A stretch of DNA of 41,451 bases, taken from the NCBI GenBank assembly GCA_963638105.1, contig CAVHPP010000018.1, forward strand, positions 1-41,451, read 5' to 3'. The notes beneath the pieces are model-generated. The model was not told where the DNA came from. It searched no databases and saw only the letters and a list, made by a program, of their open reading frames with translations. Shown one piece after another: positions 8,701 through 15,497 of this stretch. The stretch comes from CAG-217 sp963638105. Its GTDB lineage: Bacteria; Bacillota; Clostridia; Oscillospirales; Acutalibacteraceae. How positions within the stretch are numbered: the first letter of the stretch is position 1; every line of letters starts with the position of its first letter. A program made the translations under genes and the position numbers.

Positions 8701-9562
8701 GGACTCCACCTCCCATTTGTATGTGTGGCGCTCCAAACCCAGCATTGTGCGCCGAGCCATTAAGCAAAAGGAAGAGCTGTTTTTGCAGCACGGCGTTACC
8801 GCCATGAAGCGGGTGGATCATCTGTTTGGCAAAAAGGGCAGCAGTCCCATGACCTACTTTGTTACCTGCTCCCGGCCGGAGCACGACATTGTGGTGCGTG
8901 AGTTTGACTACGAACCGGAGAATGTGCCCATTACCGGTTTTGCCCGCTGGGATGTGCTGGAGGACAAGTCCACTCCGGACGATCCCTTTATCCTGATGAT
9001 GCCCACCTGGCGCTCCTGGCTGGAGGAGGTGGACAACGCCACCTTCCTGCAAAGCGATTACTACAAGAATTATTCCGCCCTGTTGACGGACCCGGCGCTG
9101 GACGAAATGCTCCGGCGCAATCATACCCGCCTGGTGTTCTATCTGCACCCCAAATTTGCCGGGTATATGGATAATTTTAAGGACAAGATCAGTCCCCGGG
9201 TCACCTGTATTCCCTTTGGCCGACAGCCGCTGAATGAACTGATGATGCGCTGCAAGCTGCTGGTGACGGACTATTCCAGCGTGTGCTGGGATGTGCTGTA
9301 CCAGAACAAGCCGGTGGTGTATTACCAGTTTGACTATAACCTGTATAACCGGGTGCACGGCTCCTATCTGGATATGACCACCCAGCTGCCCGGTGACCGG
9401 TTTACACAGGTGGAGGACCTGGTGCCCTGCCTGGACAGCTACGCGGCAGCGGGCTTTGAGATGAAGCCCAAGTACCGCAAAATGGCCAAGCAGTATTTTA
9501 TGTTCCGCGACCACCACAACAGTCAACGGATCTACAAATTCTTGAAGTCTAAAAACTACTAA
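5795..9562 (+). CDS. Giant protein with two CDP-glycerol glycerophosphotransferase modules
   Basis: 1255 residues, roughly two to three times the size of a usual family member. Module 1 (about 35-400) has TWHGTPLKTLG (H138), MPTWRGQ near 229, NFHPIL (H271) and ITDYSSVFFDF (306-316). Module 2 (about 890-1250) has FLQHGVTAMKRV (H999), MPTWRSW near 1069, YLHPKF (H1118) and VTDYSSVCWDV (1157-1167). Both modules keep both essential histidines, so both may be active. The 400-880 segment between them is not recognised and may bind acceptor or hold the modules together. The extreme N-terminus is strongly basic (residues 5-26), suiting a peripheral membrane protein. GGAG is 5 bases upstream of ATG. 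It is distal to tagD in the same operon. A plausible reading is primase plus polymerase, or two polymerases with different acceptors, in one chain; this is inference. Confidence 0.88.
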   Translation: MAGIRKKLKAIKKRLRRMVSKTPKRKFYYGFFSKYCRLRPKWVLIESFHGQTVSDSGLVLAQEIARLYPGQYRVFYATEDKKKHQAFVDAAGLQVELVDVTTYRYTRILACAQHIFSNASLPIYFIKRPGQVYMQTWHGTPLKTLGKQMRMGIESMYNVQHNFLQADYLTQPNAFTRDVILRDYNLEPLYTGKVVMAGYPRNKVFMEPEKGAALRRELGLEDKTVYAYMPTWRGQSNHSVDVLEYAAQVKKILKKLDNSLKDDQLLFVNFHPILHGAVQLGNYKHILPFPAEVSNYEFLNCADALITDYSSVFFDFSLTKKPIILFMYDYDTYLADRGLYMDVRTLPFRQIYKTDELAECLSSRACLQDDYSDTEYYRTFSKYDSPDISEKLLKMAFTGDPGDLEVIDYSKNKEKTWRVLYPQPITQLSDLHTLAKKADDHTLVLMEKKWFKGDLSPVLHDQFNDAFPYVITTMTVPRTYIEALLASLGVRRVQERLLRRDQQRIFPNLKIDGKYRRHSSVFAPGYTADLEKAVRVPLEQCTVRDGVVQLQYGAISADYTVLQQAVLNQEGCVLAVWDAPEGVATCARYDLRAVVEDVQLYIRRGCVPALIARRGKTGRRVLLTFDDPQKRRQAQVKANAWNKAPYYYGVDQSNYGVSNDYLSPAFRRAAENGLLPDRQAALAAFSAERQPQPLVLLPFLENKKNAPRCLTVWLTTPELAMNRLQRGAALQRLHCKGHRCTMRLALKGIEPDQVVGGVLQFRSKTEKIAVPFDTQVKRRRGGSSVRLNLQLDAHLPLKELYWDAYVQIRQFGAVYPVKIVSAKPLQRWQLFFTNCQALVDDTHILFPYYRKGGQLCYCYRPLCEYDTAAVRLREITAYTLYMLFRPLWQRQKNWVVYEKFCKTAQDNSYYFFKYCMEHLPEKERRHIYYIMDPREPDYKNVAGYGRQVVPFMSLRHMLLTLSMRICISSDSTSHLYVWRSKPSIVRRAIKQKEELFLQHGVTAMKRVDHLFGKKGSSPMTYFVTCSRPEHDIVVREFDYEPENVPITGFARWDVLEDKSTPDDPFILMMPTWRSWLEEVDNATFLQSDYYKNYSALLTDPALDEMLRRNHTRLVFYLHPKFAGYMDNFKDKISPRVTCIPFGRQPLNELMMRCKLLVTDYSSVCWDVLYQNKPVVYYQFDYNLYNRVHGSYLDMTTQLPGDRFTQVEDLVPCLDSYAAAGFEMKPKYRKMAKQYFMFRDHHNSQRIYKFLKSKNY

Positions 9563-9574
9563 TACGAAAATAGT

Positions 9575-9611
9575 AAGTCCCGCAGTTTAATTCTGCGGGA
9601 CTTGGTTTTTT
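9575..9611 (+). terminator. Strong terminator between convergent transferase units
   Basis: A perfect 11-bp stem (9575-9585 with 9593-9603), loop TTTAATT, then GG and six T residues. It lies 12 bases after the stop of the giant transferase gene. The convergent gene from the right stops at 9610, so the hairpin also faces the end of that unit, although the T run on that strand is poorer. Confidence 0.9.
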
Positions 9612-11250
9612 AAGTATTTTGTATCTTGTAAAGCCACTCGTTTATGTCAAATATTTGATCTTTTTCTTTTTCTGTTACTTGGATATTTTCATCAAAATAA
9701 CGGATCGTGTGACCGTATTCTTGTGCTTCCATTTGCACACCGGGCAGATACTGTTCAGCAGGGAGCCAACAGTTGCCTAATTCGTTTTGTAGGGACAGGT
9801 AGACATTAGGCGAACTTAAATAGCAGATATTGTCCGTGTGCCGAATGGCACTGCGTTCAGCATAAGTAAAAACAGAGAAAAAGTCAAAGACAACTAATTG
9901 TTTGACTTGTTCAGCGAGCACTTGAACCTGATGCAACGCAGTAGCGGCGGGCGTGTGATTGTCAAGCACTATGTAATCCGGGGGCGCATCAAATACCGGT
10001 ATAGTGGTAATGCTCAGGGTATCCAGTCCGCTTTTGTACTGTTTATCTAACACCAGCACTTGCTGTTTGTCGGGCATTTCAAGAATTGTAGCAGTTGTTT
10101 GTCCTTTGTCTTTGTTGCGCTTTAGAGGAATATATGGCAACAAATCAAAGGCCGTACAGAGATTTTCGTTGTCAAATTCGGCTGCCGCATTTGCGGCATC
10201 TTGATTAAGGAACAAGCTAAATTCGTGTTCCTTAATGTGACATGTTTTTTTCTGTAAGGCGTCCACATTGGTAGATCGATAATTATTCAGATTGGCGATT
10301 ACTTTTGTACCGTTATAAGCACGCATCAACCAGCGCCAATAAAAGACATCATATTTTAAATTGAAAATACAATCAAATGATTTGTCTCCCAGTAAGCGCC
10401 TTTGCTCACGAACAAAAAGCCCATCGGATATGAATGCGGATATATCGGCCGGTTCCTCAATAAAGTGGTGTTCGTACTTCAAATAAGCCAGTCGACGATT
10501 GGTTTCTGCATCGCAGAGCATTTTACCTCTCTTGACAGCCAAATGCACGCGAGGGTCCATCGCTTCTAATTGAGTTGCATACTGGTCTGCGTATTTCCCT
10601 TCCAATAATAATGTAATATCATACCGACTGTAATCCAGTCGCTGCGTAAGTCTGGTGAAAAATGAAAAGAAAGGATTATAATACTTAAAATTAATCACAA
10701 ACAGCAAATTGGTTTTATTTGTTGTCTGGGTTTTAGGGGGCAGCTGTCGCAACGCCAATTTGCATAGCAGTGCAGACTCGGAAATATTCCCCTTGCGGTT
10801 TTTGGTGTGCACATGATAGTCTGCTTTGTTCTCCAGTGATGTTAAGTGAATGCGATTTTTGCAGTTGGTTGGCTGGAGTTCTACCTGTTCAATAAGCACT
10901 TGCCCCGGCTGTTTGGCAAAATCTGTATATAGCACCGTATCGGTATAGACCCATTTGGCGGTAGCCATGGCATTGTAGTACGCCGGTGTGTTCTTTTCCA
11001 CCGGGTGCACATGTTTGTTTCCGGCAAAGGCTTTTGCAAAGTATTCACGGACATATACTTCCAGTCCGGCAATGCGTGCGGCTTTTGCCAACTTTTTTAC
11101 GCGAGGCAGACTGGCTTTTGATTTTGTGAGGATCAAAATTGATTTTGGCTCCAGCGGGTGCGCCAGTTGTTTGCAATATTCGGTCTGCTCAAAAGGTTCG
11201 TCAAAGTGGAACAAGGCATAGTCTTGGAAAGAGACTGGATATTCTTCCAT
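9610..11250 (-). CDS. Unrecognised protein resembling a decayed glycerophosphotransferase-glycosyltransferase fusion
   Basis: 546 residues from the ATG at 11250, chosen because AAGGAGG lies 7 bases upstream; a longer frame to 11325 would overlap the previous gene. No intact enzyme signature is visible. Residues about 89-127 line up without gaps with the segment of the upstream fusion protein around its WHG motif: TAK, then F, K, GQV, I and P at the same spacing. The tryptophan and histidine positions are V123 and E124 here. Residues about 180-345 then resemble the first lobe of the fusion's GT4 half (LLFVINF at 182, YDITL, FDCIFN at 292). The second lobe of each enzyme is missing or unrecognisable. 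The base composition is visibly AT-richer than the flanks. It is probably cotranscribed with the fusion gene 13 bases upstream and may be a pseudoenzyme partner. Confidence 0.6.
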   Translation of the reverse strand: MEEYPVSFQDYALFHFDEPFEQTEYCKQLAHPLEPKSILILTKSKASLPRVKKLAKAARIAGLEVYVREYFAKAFAGNKHVHPVEKNTPAYYNAMATAKWVYTDTVLYTDFAKQPGQVLIEQVELQPTNCKNRIHLTSLENKADYHVHTKNRKGNISESALLCKLALRQLPPKTQTTNKTNLLFVINFKYYNPFFSFFTRLTQRLDYSRYDITLLLEGKYADQYATQLEAMDPRVHLAVKRGKMLCDAETNRRLAYLKYEHHFIEEPADISAFISDGLFVREQRRLLGDKSFDCIFNLKYDVFYWRWLMRAYNGTKVIANLNNYRSTNVDALQKKTCHIKEHEFSLFLNQDAANAAAEFDNENLCTAFDLLPYIPLKRNKDKGQTTATILEMPDKQQVLVLDKQYKSGLDTLSITTIPVFDAPPDYIVLDNHTPAATALHQVQVLAEQVKQLVVFDFFSVFTYAERSAIRHTDNICYLSSPNVYLSLQNELGNCWLPAEQYLPGVQMEAQEYGHTIRYFDENIQVTEKEKDQIFDINEWLYKIQNT

Positions 11251-11263
11251 TTTGTTTTCCTCC

Positions 11264-13771
11264 TTAATCTTCCAAGCAGACTTCAAATTCTGCCATAGCT
11301 TCTTGGTTGTATTTGTTCGGGTCAAAGGTATAGTCGTTGGGGACTTGGCCGTCTAAAAAGGCTTGCAATGCGTTCAGGATGTCTTCGGTCTCCATGCCGA
11401 TACAGAGTTGTCCGTTTGGATACAGACTATCCTTCACGCTGGAAAAATTAGATACGATAATAGGCAGGTGCAGCGTGCGCGCCTCCAACAATACCATGGG
11501 TTGCCATTCGTAAAAAGAGGGCAAAACAAAGCAATCACAATCGGCCAGTAGGGCAAACGGATTGCTGATATTGCCGGTGAGGATGACTTTCCCGGTGAGC
11601 TTCAGCTTTGTGATCTGCTTGCGCAGTTTGCTGCGCAGCGGACCGTCTCCGATGATATAAAGCCGCAAATCTTCTCTTTTTGTTTTTTTACACAGCAAAG
11701 CAAAGGCGTCGATCAGTCGCGCCTGATTTTTCGCATCTGCCAATCGACCCATGGTCGCAAAACAAGTTTGCTCCTTTTTGGGTGCAGGGACCAATGTATA
11801 ACTTGATGTGTTTGTTGCGTTGGAAATAAGAAGATAAGGTTCTCCGTCCAGATGGACGATCTGTCGTTGCGCCACACCTTCATAGACGCGGGTACTGTTT
11901 GTCAAATTTTTGGCATAACCAAATCGGCTGTATGTTTCCGGTGTTGCGAGATCTGCCCGGTTGACTTCCATAACAGCATGAGAGCAACTCATGTACTTAT
12001 CCAAGTAAGGATACAGACGATAAATTGTATCTAAGTGACGCCGAAATGTGTAATGGCCATTGACACAGCGGTCATATTCGGATTGCATCACATTGTGCAT
12101 CCAAATGACCTGGCGAATATGACGCTGAGAGAAATAGACAGTAGCCCAAAATGCGTTGAACCCGGAAAAATTGATGATACAGTCAAATTGAGCGTCCCCA
12201 AATGCGCGATGAAATTCGGCATTATAAAACGCTTTTGGAAAGATCGGATTGCCATCCGTTTCGATGATCGAATGATCCATGCAGTATTCCTTGCGGGCAT
12301 AGGTTTCTCGATCGATAATCATACTTCCGATCCTGTACAGGACACGAACGCCTTTTGGAATTGCGTCTAAATATTCGCCGATGTCTTTTGCTTTCCCTAT
12401 GGCGTAAAATGTAATATCGTACTTATCGCAGTCAATTTGATTGAGCAGGTTTTGCATGGAAAAGCTAATGCCGTTTGCCAAGATGCCGTCTGTATGGAAC
12501 AACAGCTTCTTCTTTTTGGTCGGTAGTGTTAAACAATGCGTGTTGTCGCCAAAAAATACGGCATTCACCACGCGCTCGCATACACGCCCATCATCGTTAC
12601 AAACAAATTTTTCTTTTGCTGCGGTGTATTTTTGAGAATCAAAAAATGTGTTATATTGATCAATGTGTGCGCACCAATGCCCGATTTGGTCTGCGTCTTG
12701 GCTGATGGGACCCGGTAGGGTATCTACCGGCAGATAGAGCCCGCGTTCCTCTGTGTAAATATCTAAATCGGGAATGTAGAAGAGCAGCGGTCGATCGGTG
12801 GCCAAAAAGTCGAAGAAAATGCTGGAATAGTCAGAAACGAGTATATCGGTAATGCCTAAAAGGGCGTTTGTATCTATCGTAGCGGGAACAAAGGTGTCTT
12901 GCAGCAGTCCTTTTTCACGCAATGTTTTGTACACGATCTGATGCGGCTTGAAGAGCACTTGATAGCGGTCTTTATCAATATATTTGTACAGTGTTTCTGC
13001 AAATTCCAGATATTCCTCCGGATTTACATCCGGTGTGCCAAACTTTTCGCCTCTCCAGGTAGGTGCCCATAGAATCAATTTCTTGTTTGGGTCGTAGTTT
13101 ACGCCGCTGTCCAGCAAGTTTTTTTGGATTTGTGCACGATCGACATTCAAAGTGCGATCAATGCGAGGGTAGCCGGTCTCAATAATTTTACCGGGAAAAA
13201 TACCATCCAGTTTACCTGCGGTTTTATAGTTTTCTGTGGTAAAGGGAACAGGACTTAGTAAGTAGNNNNNNNNNNTATTTGCACCCGGAATATCATAATA
13301 CAGGCTTTTTAGCGGAATACCGTGCCAGGTGTTGATGACGACCTGACCTTCTTTTTTAGAAAAGTAATTTGGCCATGTGCTATTGTTGATCAGATACTTG
13401 GCGGTGGAAAGATATTTTAAGTAGTCGCTTGTAAACGGCTCAACAAAGCGAACATTTGCTTTGTCTGCGAACTCTGCAATGATCCTGTCCCGATCCGCAC
13501 TTTCTTCTAAGACCCACACATGTGTGTAATCAGAAAAGCGAGCGTCGTTTAGCAGATAGCGGAATAATGCACCCGGATTGCAGGTGATCCCTCTGCCGTA
13601 AAACGCTTCATACAAAATCATGTGATCGTCAATCTCACAACTTTGCCGTGCTTCGTAATAGTCCGCTCTTATAGCAAAGTAGGGACTGGCTTTATATTGA
13701 TTTTCTGCTTCTATTAGATACGGTTCCAGTTCGGTAAGATACGGTTTCAGTTTAACACTTGTCTTTCCCAT
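11264..13771 (-). CDS. Glycerophosphotransferase-GT4 glycosyltransferase fusion (contains an assembly gap)
   Basis: 835 codons from ATG 13771, preceded by AAGGAG and a near-consensus promoter; the open frame extends further upstream but without support. The N-terminal half (about 45-405) is a CDP-glycerol glycerophosphotransferase: NTWHGIPLK (H150), LWAPTWRG near 234, FKPHQI (H277) and LVSDYSSIFFDF (311-322). The C-terminal half (about 420-825) is a GT4-type glycosyltransferase: MGRLADAKN near 674, IIGDGPL near 706 and the E-x7-E pair E755/E763 in FYEWQPMVLLEA. Ten N at 13266-13275 lie just after the WHG motif; compared with relatives, more residues are expected there than the gap implies. 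One chain could add both a sugar and glycerol-phosphate to a glycopolymer repeat. Composition is AT-richer than neighbouring loci, suggesting transfer. Confidence 0.88.
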   Translation of the reverse strand: MGKTSVKLKPYLTELEPYLIEAENQYKASPYFAIRADYYEARQSCEIDDHMILYEAFYGRGITCNPGALFRYLLNDARFSDYTHVWVLEESADRDRIIAEFADKANVRFVEPFTSDYLKYLSTAKYLINNSTWPNYFSKKEGQVVINTWHGIPLKSLYYDIPGANXXXXYLLSPVPFTTENYKTAGKLDGIFPGKIIETGYPRIDRTLNVDRAQIQKNLLDSGVNYDPNKKLILWAPTWRGEKFGTPDVNPEEYLEFAETLYKYIDKDRYQVLFKPHQIVYKTLREKGLLQDTFVPATIDTNALLGITDILVSDYSSIFFDFLATDRPLLFYIPDLDIYTEERGLYLPVDTLPGPISQDADQIGHWCAHIDQYNTFFDSQKYTAAKEKFVCNDDGRVCERVVNAVFFGDNTHCLTLPTKKKKLLFHTDGILANGISFSMQNLLNQIDCDKYDITFYAIGKAKDIGEYLDAIPKGVRVLYRIGSMIIDRETYARKEYCMDHSIIETDGNPIFPKAFYNAEFHRAFGDAQFDCIINFSGFNAFWATVYFSQRHIRQVIWMHNVMQSEYDRCVNGHYTFRRHLDTIYRLYPYLDKYMSCSHAVMEVNRADLATPETYSRFGYAKNLTNSTRVYEGVAQRQIVHLDGEPYLLISNATNTSSYTLVPAPKKEQTCFATMGRLADAKNQARLIDAFALLCKKTKREDLRLYIIGDGPLRSKLRKQITKLKLTGKVILTGNISNPFALLADCDCFVLPSFYEWQPMVLLEARTLHLPIIVSNFSSVKDSLYPNGQLCIGMETEDILNALQAFLDGQVPNDYTFDPNKYNQEAMAEFEVCLED
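13266..13275. other. Assembly gap of ten N inside the fusion gene
   Basis: Ten undetermined bases fall in the transferase domain just downstream of its WHG motif. Paralogues have roughly 20 residues between the corresponding positions, so the run is probably a placeholder of arbitrary length. The frame is open on both sides with the length given. Confidence 0.95.
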
Positions 13772-13805
13772 TTTTACTCCTTTTTTCACCAAAATAGTTA
13801 AAAAG

Positions 13806-13834
13806 AGTATAACATATTCCTTTATTTTTGTAAA
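13806..13834 (-). promoter_or_regulatory. Sigma-A promoter of the fusion gene unit
   Basis: Minus-strand TTTACA (complement of 13829-13834) and TATACT (complement of 13806-13811) with a 17-base spacer, 34 bases upstream of the ATG at 13771. Its position supports that start codon over the longer open frame. Confidence 0.85.
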
Positions 13835-13844
13835 GTCGGCACGA

Positions 13845-13873
13845 TTGACGGCAGGGCGCGCAGGGCTTATAAT
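13845..13873 (+). promoter_or_regulatory. Sigma-A promoter of the PHP gene
   Basis: TTGACG at 13845-13850 and TATAAT at 13868-13873, 17 bases apart, 31 bases before the ATG at 13905. Its -35 box is only 10 bases from that of the divergent fusion-gene promoter, so the two polymerase sites overlap and may compete. Confidence 0.85.
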
Positions 13874-13904
13874 AGGCATAGAGCAAAGTGAAGAAGGAGC
13901 GGTT

Positions 13905-14573
13905 ATGGAATACAAATATGAGCTTCACTGCCACACCAGCGCCGTCAGCCGCTGCGGGCGGGTAGAGCCGGAAAAGATCGTGGAGATGTATGTGGAGGCC
14001 GGGTACAACGGCATTGTGGTTACGGATCATTACAGCCCGATGACCTTTCCCATTCATCGGCTGGCGTGCCCCCAAAAAGCGGCGGATTTTTACCTGTCCG
14101 GCTATCGGCGGATGAAGGCGGCGGCTCCGGCGGGCTTTACCGTGCTGCTGGGTATGGAGCTGCGCCACTACTGGACCGCCAACGACTACCTGATCTACGG
14201 TGTGACGGAAGATTTTATCCGGAACGCCGGCAATCTGATGAATGTGTGGGAGCCGGGGGTGAAGGCGCTGTGCGAGCAAAACGGCTTTCTCATTTACCAG
14301 GCGCACCCTTTCCGTGTAGGTATTCGCCGCACGGACCCGAAGAATATTGACGGGGTGGAGGTGTATAACGGCAAGACGGACGATCGGCGCAACGCCCAGG
14401 CGCTGGCGTGGGCCAAAGAGAACGGCAAGCTGATGGTCTCCGGCTCCGACTTTCACACCCCGGAGCATTTGGCAAGGGGCGGAATTATCACCAAAAAACC
14501 CATCCAAAATAATGCAGATTTATTAACAATTCTTAAAAATTCCGATTTCCGGCTGATAAATGTTGACTTATAA
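13905..14573 (+). CDS. PHP-domain metal-dependent phosphoesterase
   Basis: 222 residues from the ATG at 13905, which has AAGGAG 6 bases upstream; an earlier in-frame start would put the promoter inside the gene. Metal-binding PHP motifs are all in place: ELHCHTS (H8, H10), VVTDHY (D41, H42), E85 in GMELRHY, AHPF (H134) and GSDFH (D182, H184). This set marks the trinuclear phosphoesterase fold of histidinol-phosphatase-like and polymerase-associated PHP proteins. The substrate is not evident. The spacing and the HCHT start differ from CpsB-type tyrosine phosphatases, so a role in dephosphorylating the capsule kinase further right is only a possibility. It is followed by a terminator and appears monocistronic. 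Confidence 0.85.
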   Translation: MEYKYELHCHTSAVSRCGRVEPEKIVEMYVEAGYNGIVVTDHYSPMTFPIHRLACPQKAADFYLSGYRRMKAAAPAGFTVLLGMELRHYWTANDYLIYGVTEDFIRNAGNLMNVWEPGVKALCEQNGFLIYQAHPFRVGIRRTDPKNIDGVEVYNGKTDDRRNAQALAWAKENGKLMVSGSDFHTPEHLARGGIITKKPIQNNADLLTILKNSDFRLINVDL

Positions 14574-14590
14574 AAGGGAATTGGTATAAT
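14563..14590 (+). promoter_or_regulatory. Sigma-A promoter of nfnAB, overlapping the end of the PHP gene
   Basis: TTGACT at 14563-14568, inside the last codons of the PHP gene, and TATAAT at 14585-14590 with a 16-base spacer. The predicted start of transcription (about 14597) falls within the left arm of the next hairpin. Confidence 0.75.
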
Positions 14591-14594
14591 ATCA

Positions 14595-14627
14595 AAAACG
14601 CTGCATACAGGTTATGCGGCGTTTTTT
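14595..14627 (+). terminator. Hairpin with T run between the PHP gene and nfnA
   Basis: A stem of about 12 bp with one G-T pair (left arm from 14595, right arm ending about 14624) followed by six T residues at 14622-14627. It can terminate the PHP transcript. It also lies at the very 5' end of the transcript expected from the nfnA promoter, where it might attenuate. Confidence 0.8.
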
Positions 14628-14660
14628 CTAAGAAATGTCTAATTTCAAGTAGGTGATTCT

Positions 14661-15497
14661 ATGTATAAAATCGTTGCCAAGCAGGTGCTGAACCCCACCG
14701 TTGTGCGTATGGAAATTCAGGCGCCTTATGTGGCAAAGAAAGCCCAGGCCGGTCAGTTCGTGATCCTGCGGGTGGACGACTGGGGCGAGCGGATTCCTTT
14801 GACCGTTGCGGACTATAACCGCACCGCCGGTACGGTGACCATTATCTTTCAGTTGGTGGGCGCTACCACTAAGCAGCTGGCACGGCTGGAGGTGGGTGAC
14901 AGCTTGCAGGACTTTGTAGGCCCGCTGGGCAATCCCACCAAAGTCACCGGCTACCGCAAGGTGGCTGTGGTTGGCGGCGGCGTGGGCTGCGCCATTGCGT
15001 ACCCGGTGGCCAAGGCACTGCACGAGAACGGCGCCCAGGTGCACAGCATTGTGGGCTTCCGTACTAAGGATCTGGTGATCTTGCAGCAGGAGTTTGAGAA
15101 GGTCAGCGATCGGTATGTGCTCATGAGCGACGACGGCTCCGTAGGCGAAAAAGGGCTGGTGACCAACGCCCTGGAAAGCCTGATTCAAAGCGGCGAGCAG
15201 TACGATTTGGTGATTGCCATCGGCCCGCTGGTGATGATGAAGTTTGTGTGCAAGACCACGGAGAAGTACGGAATCCGTACCGTTGTGTCTATGAACCCCA
15301 TTATGATCGACGGCACCGGTATGTGCGGCGGCTGCCGTTTGCTGGTAGGCGGCGAGACCAAGTTCGCCTGTGTGGACGGGCCGGAGTTTGACGGCCATTT
15401 GGTGGATTTTGACGCGGCTATGGAACGGGCTGCGCTGTATAAAGACTTTGAGCGGGAAGCGGACTGCAACCTGCTGCGACAGGAGGTGCAGGACTGA
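14661..15497 (+). CDS. nfnA: NfnA: ferredoxin:NADP+ oxidoreductase subunit with FAD and [2Fe-2S]
   Basis: Small subunit of the NADH-dependent reduced ferredoxin:NADP+ oxidoreductase, which by flavin-based bifurcation couples NADPH, NAD+ and ferredoxin pools in the cytoplasm. 278 residues, the usual size. A ferredoxin-reductase FAD domain (about 1-95) with RIPLTVAD at 44-51 is followed by a nucleotide-binding domain with AVVGGGVGCAIAYPVA (102-117). The C-terminal cluster motif has C222, C225 and C237 with D217 nearby, in line with the three-cysteine/one-aspartate [2Fe-2S] site reported for this subunit. Dihydroorotate dehydrogenase PyrK proteins share the fold, but the directly overlapping NfnB gene (ATGA junction) settles the assignment. 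Confidence 0.92.
   Translation: MYKIVAKQVLNPTVVRMEIQAPYVAKKAQAGQFVILRVDDWGERIPLTVADYNRTAGTVTIIFQLVGATTKQLARLEVGDSLQDFVGPLGNPTKVTGYRKVAVVGGGVGCAIAYPVAKALHENGAQVHSIVGFRTKDLVILQQEFEKVSDRYVLMSDDGSVGEKGLVTNALESLIQSGEQYDLVIAIGPLVMMKFVCKTTEKYGIRTVVSMNPIMIDGTGMCGGCRLLVGGETKFACVDGPEFDGHLVDFDAAMERAALYKDFEREADCNLLRQEVQD

Noticed and set aside
7964..9526. 520-codon minus-strand open frame opposite the second transferase module
   Set aside because: It mirrors a clearly conserved domain on the plus strand. Its product has the low-complexity His/Val/Gln content of a shadow frame.
13772..13915. 48-codon N-terminal extension of the fusion protein
   Set aside because: It crosses the -35/-10 promoter and the ribosome site, and overlaps the divergent PHP gene region.
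13905..14573. CpsB-type tyrosine phosphatase partner of the capsule kinase
   Set aside because: The PHP motifs are present but the typical CpsB start and length are not, and the gene is outside the operon on the other strand; kept only as a generic PHP phosphoesterase.
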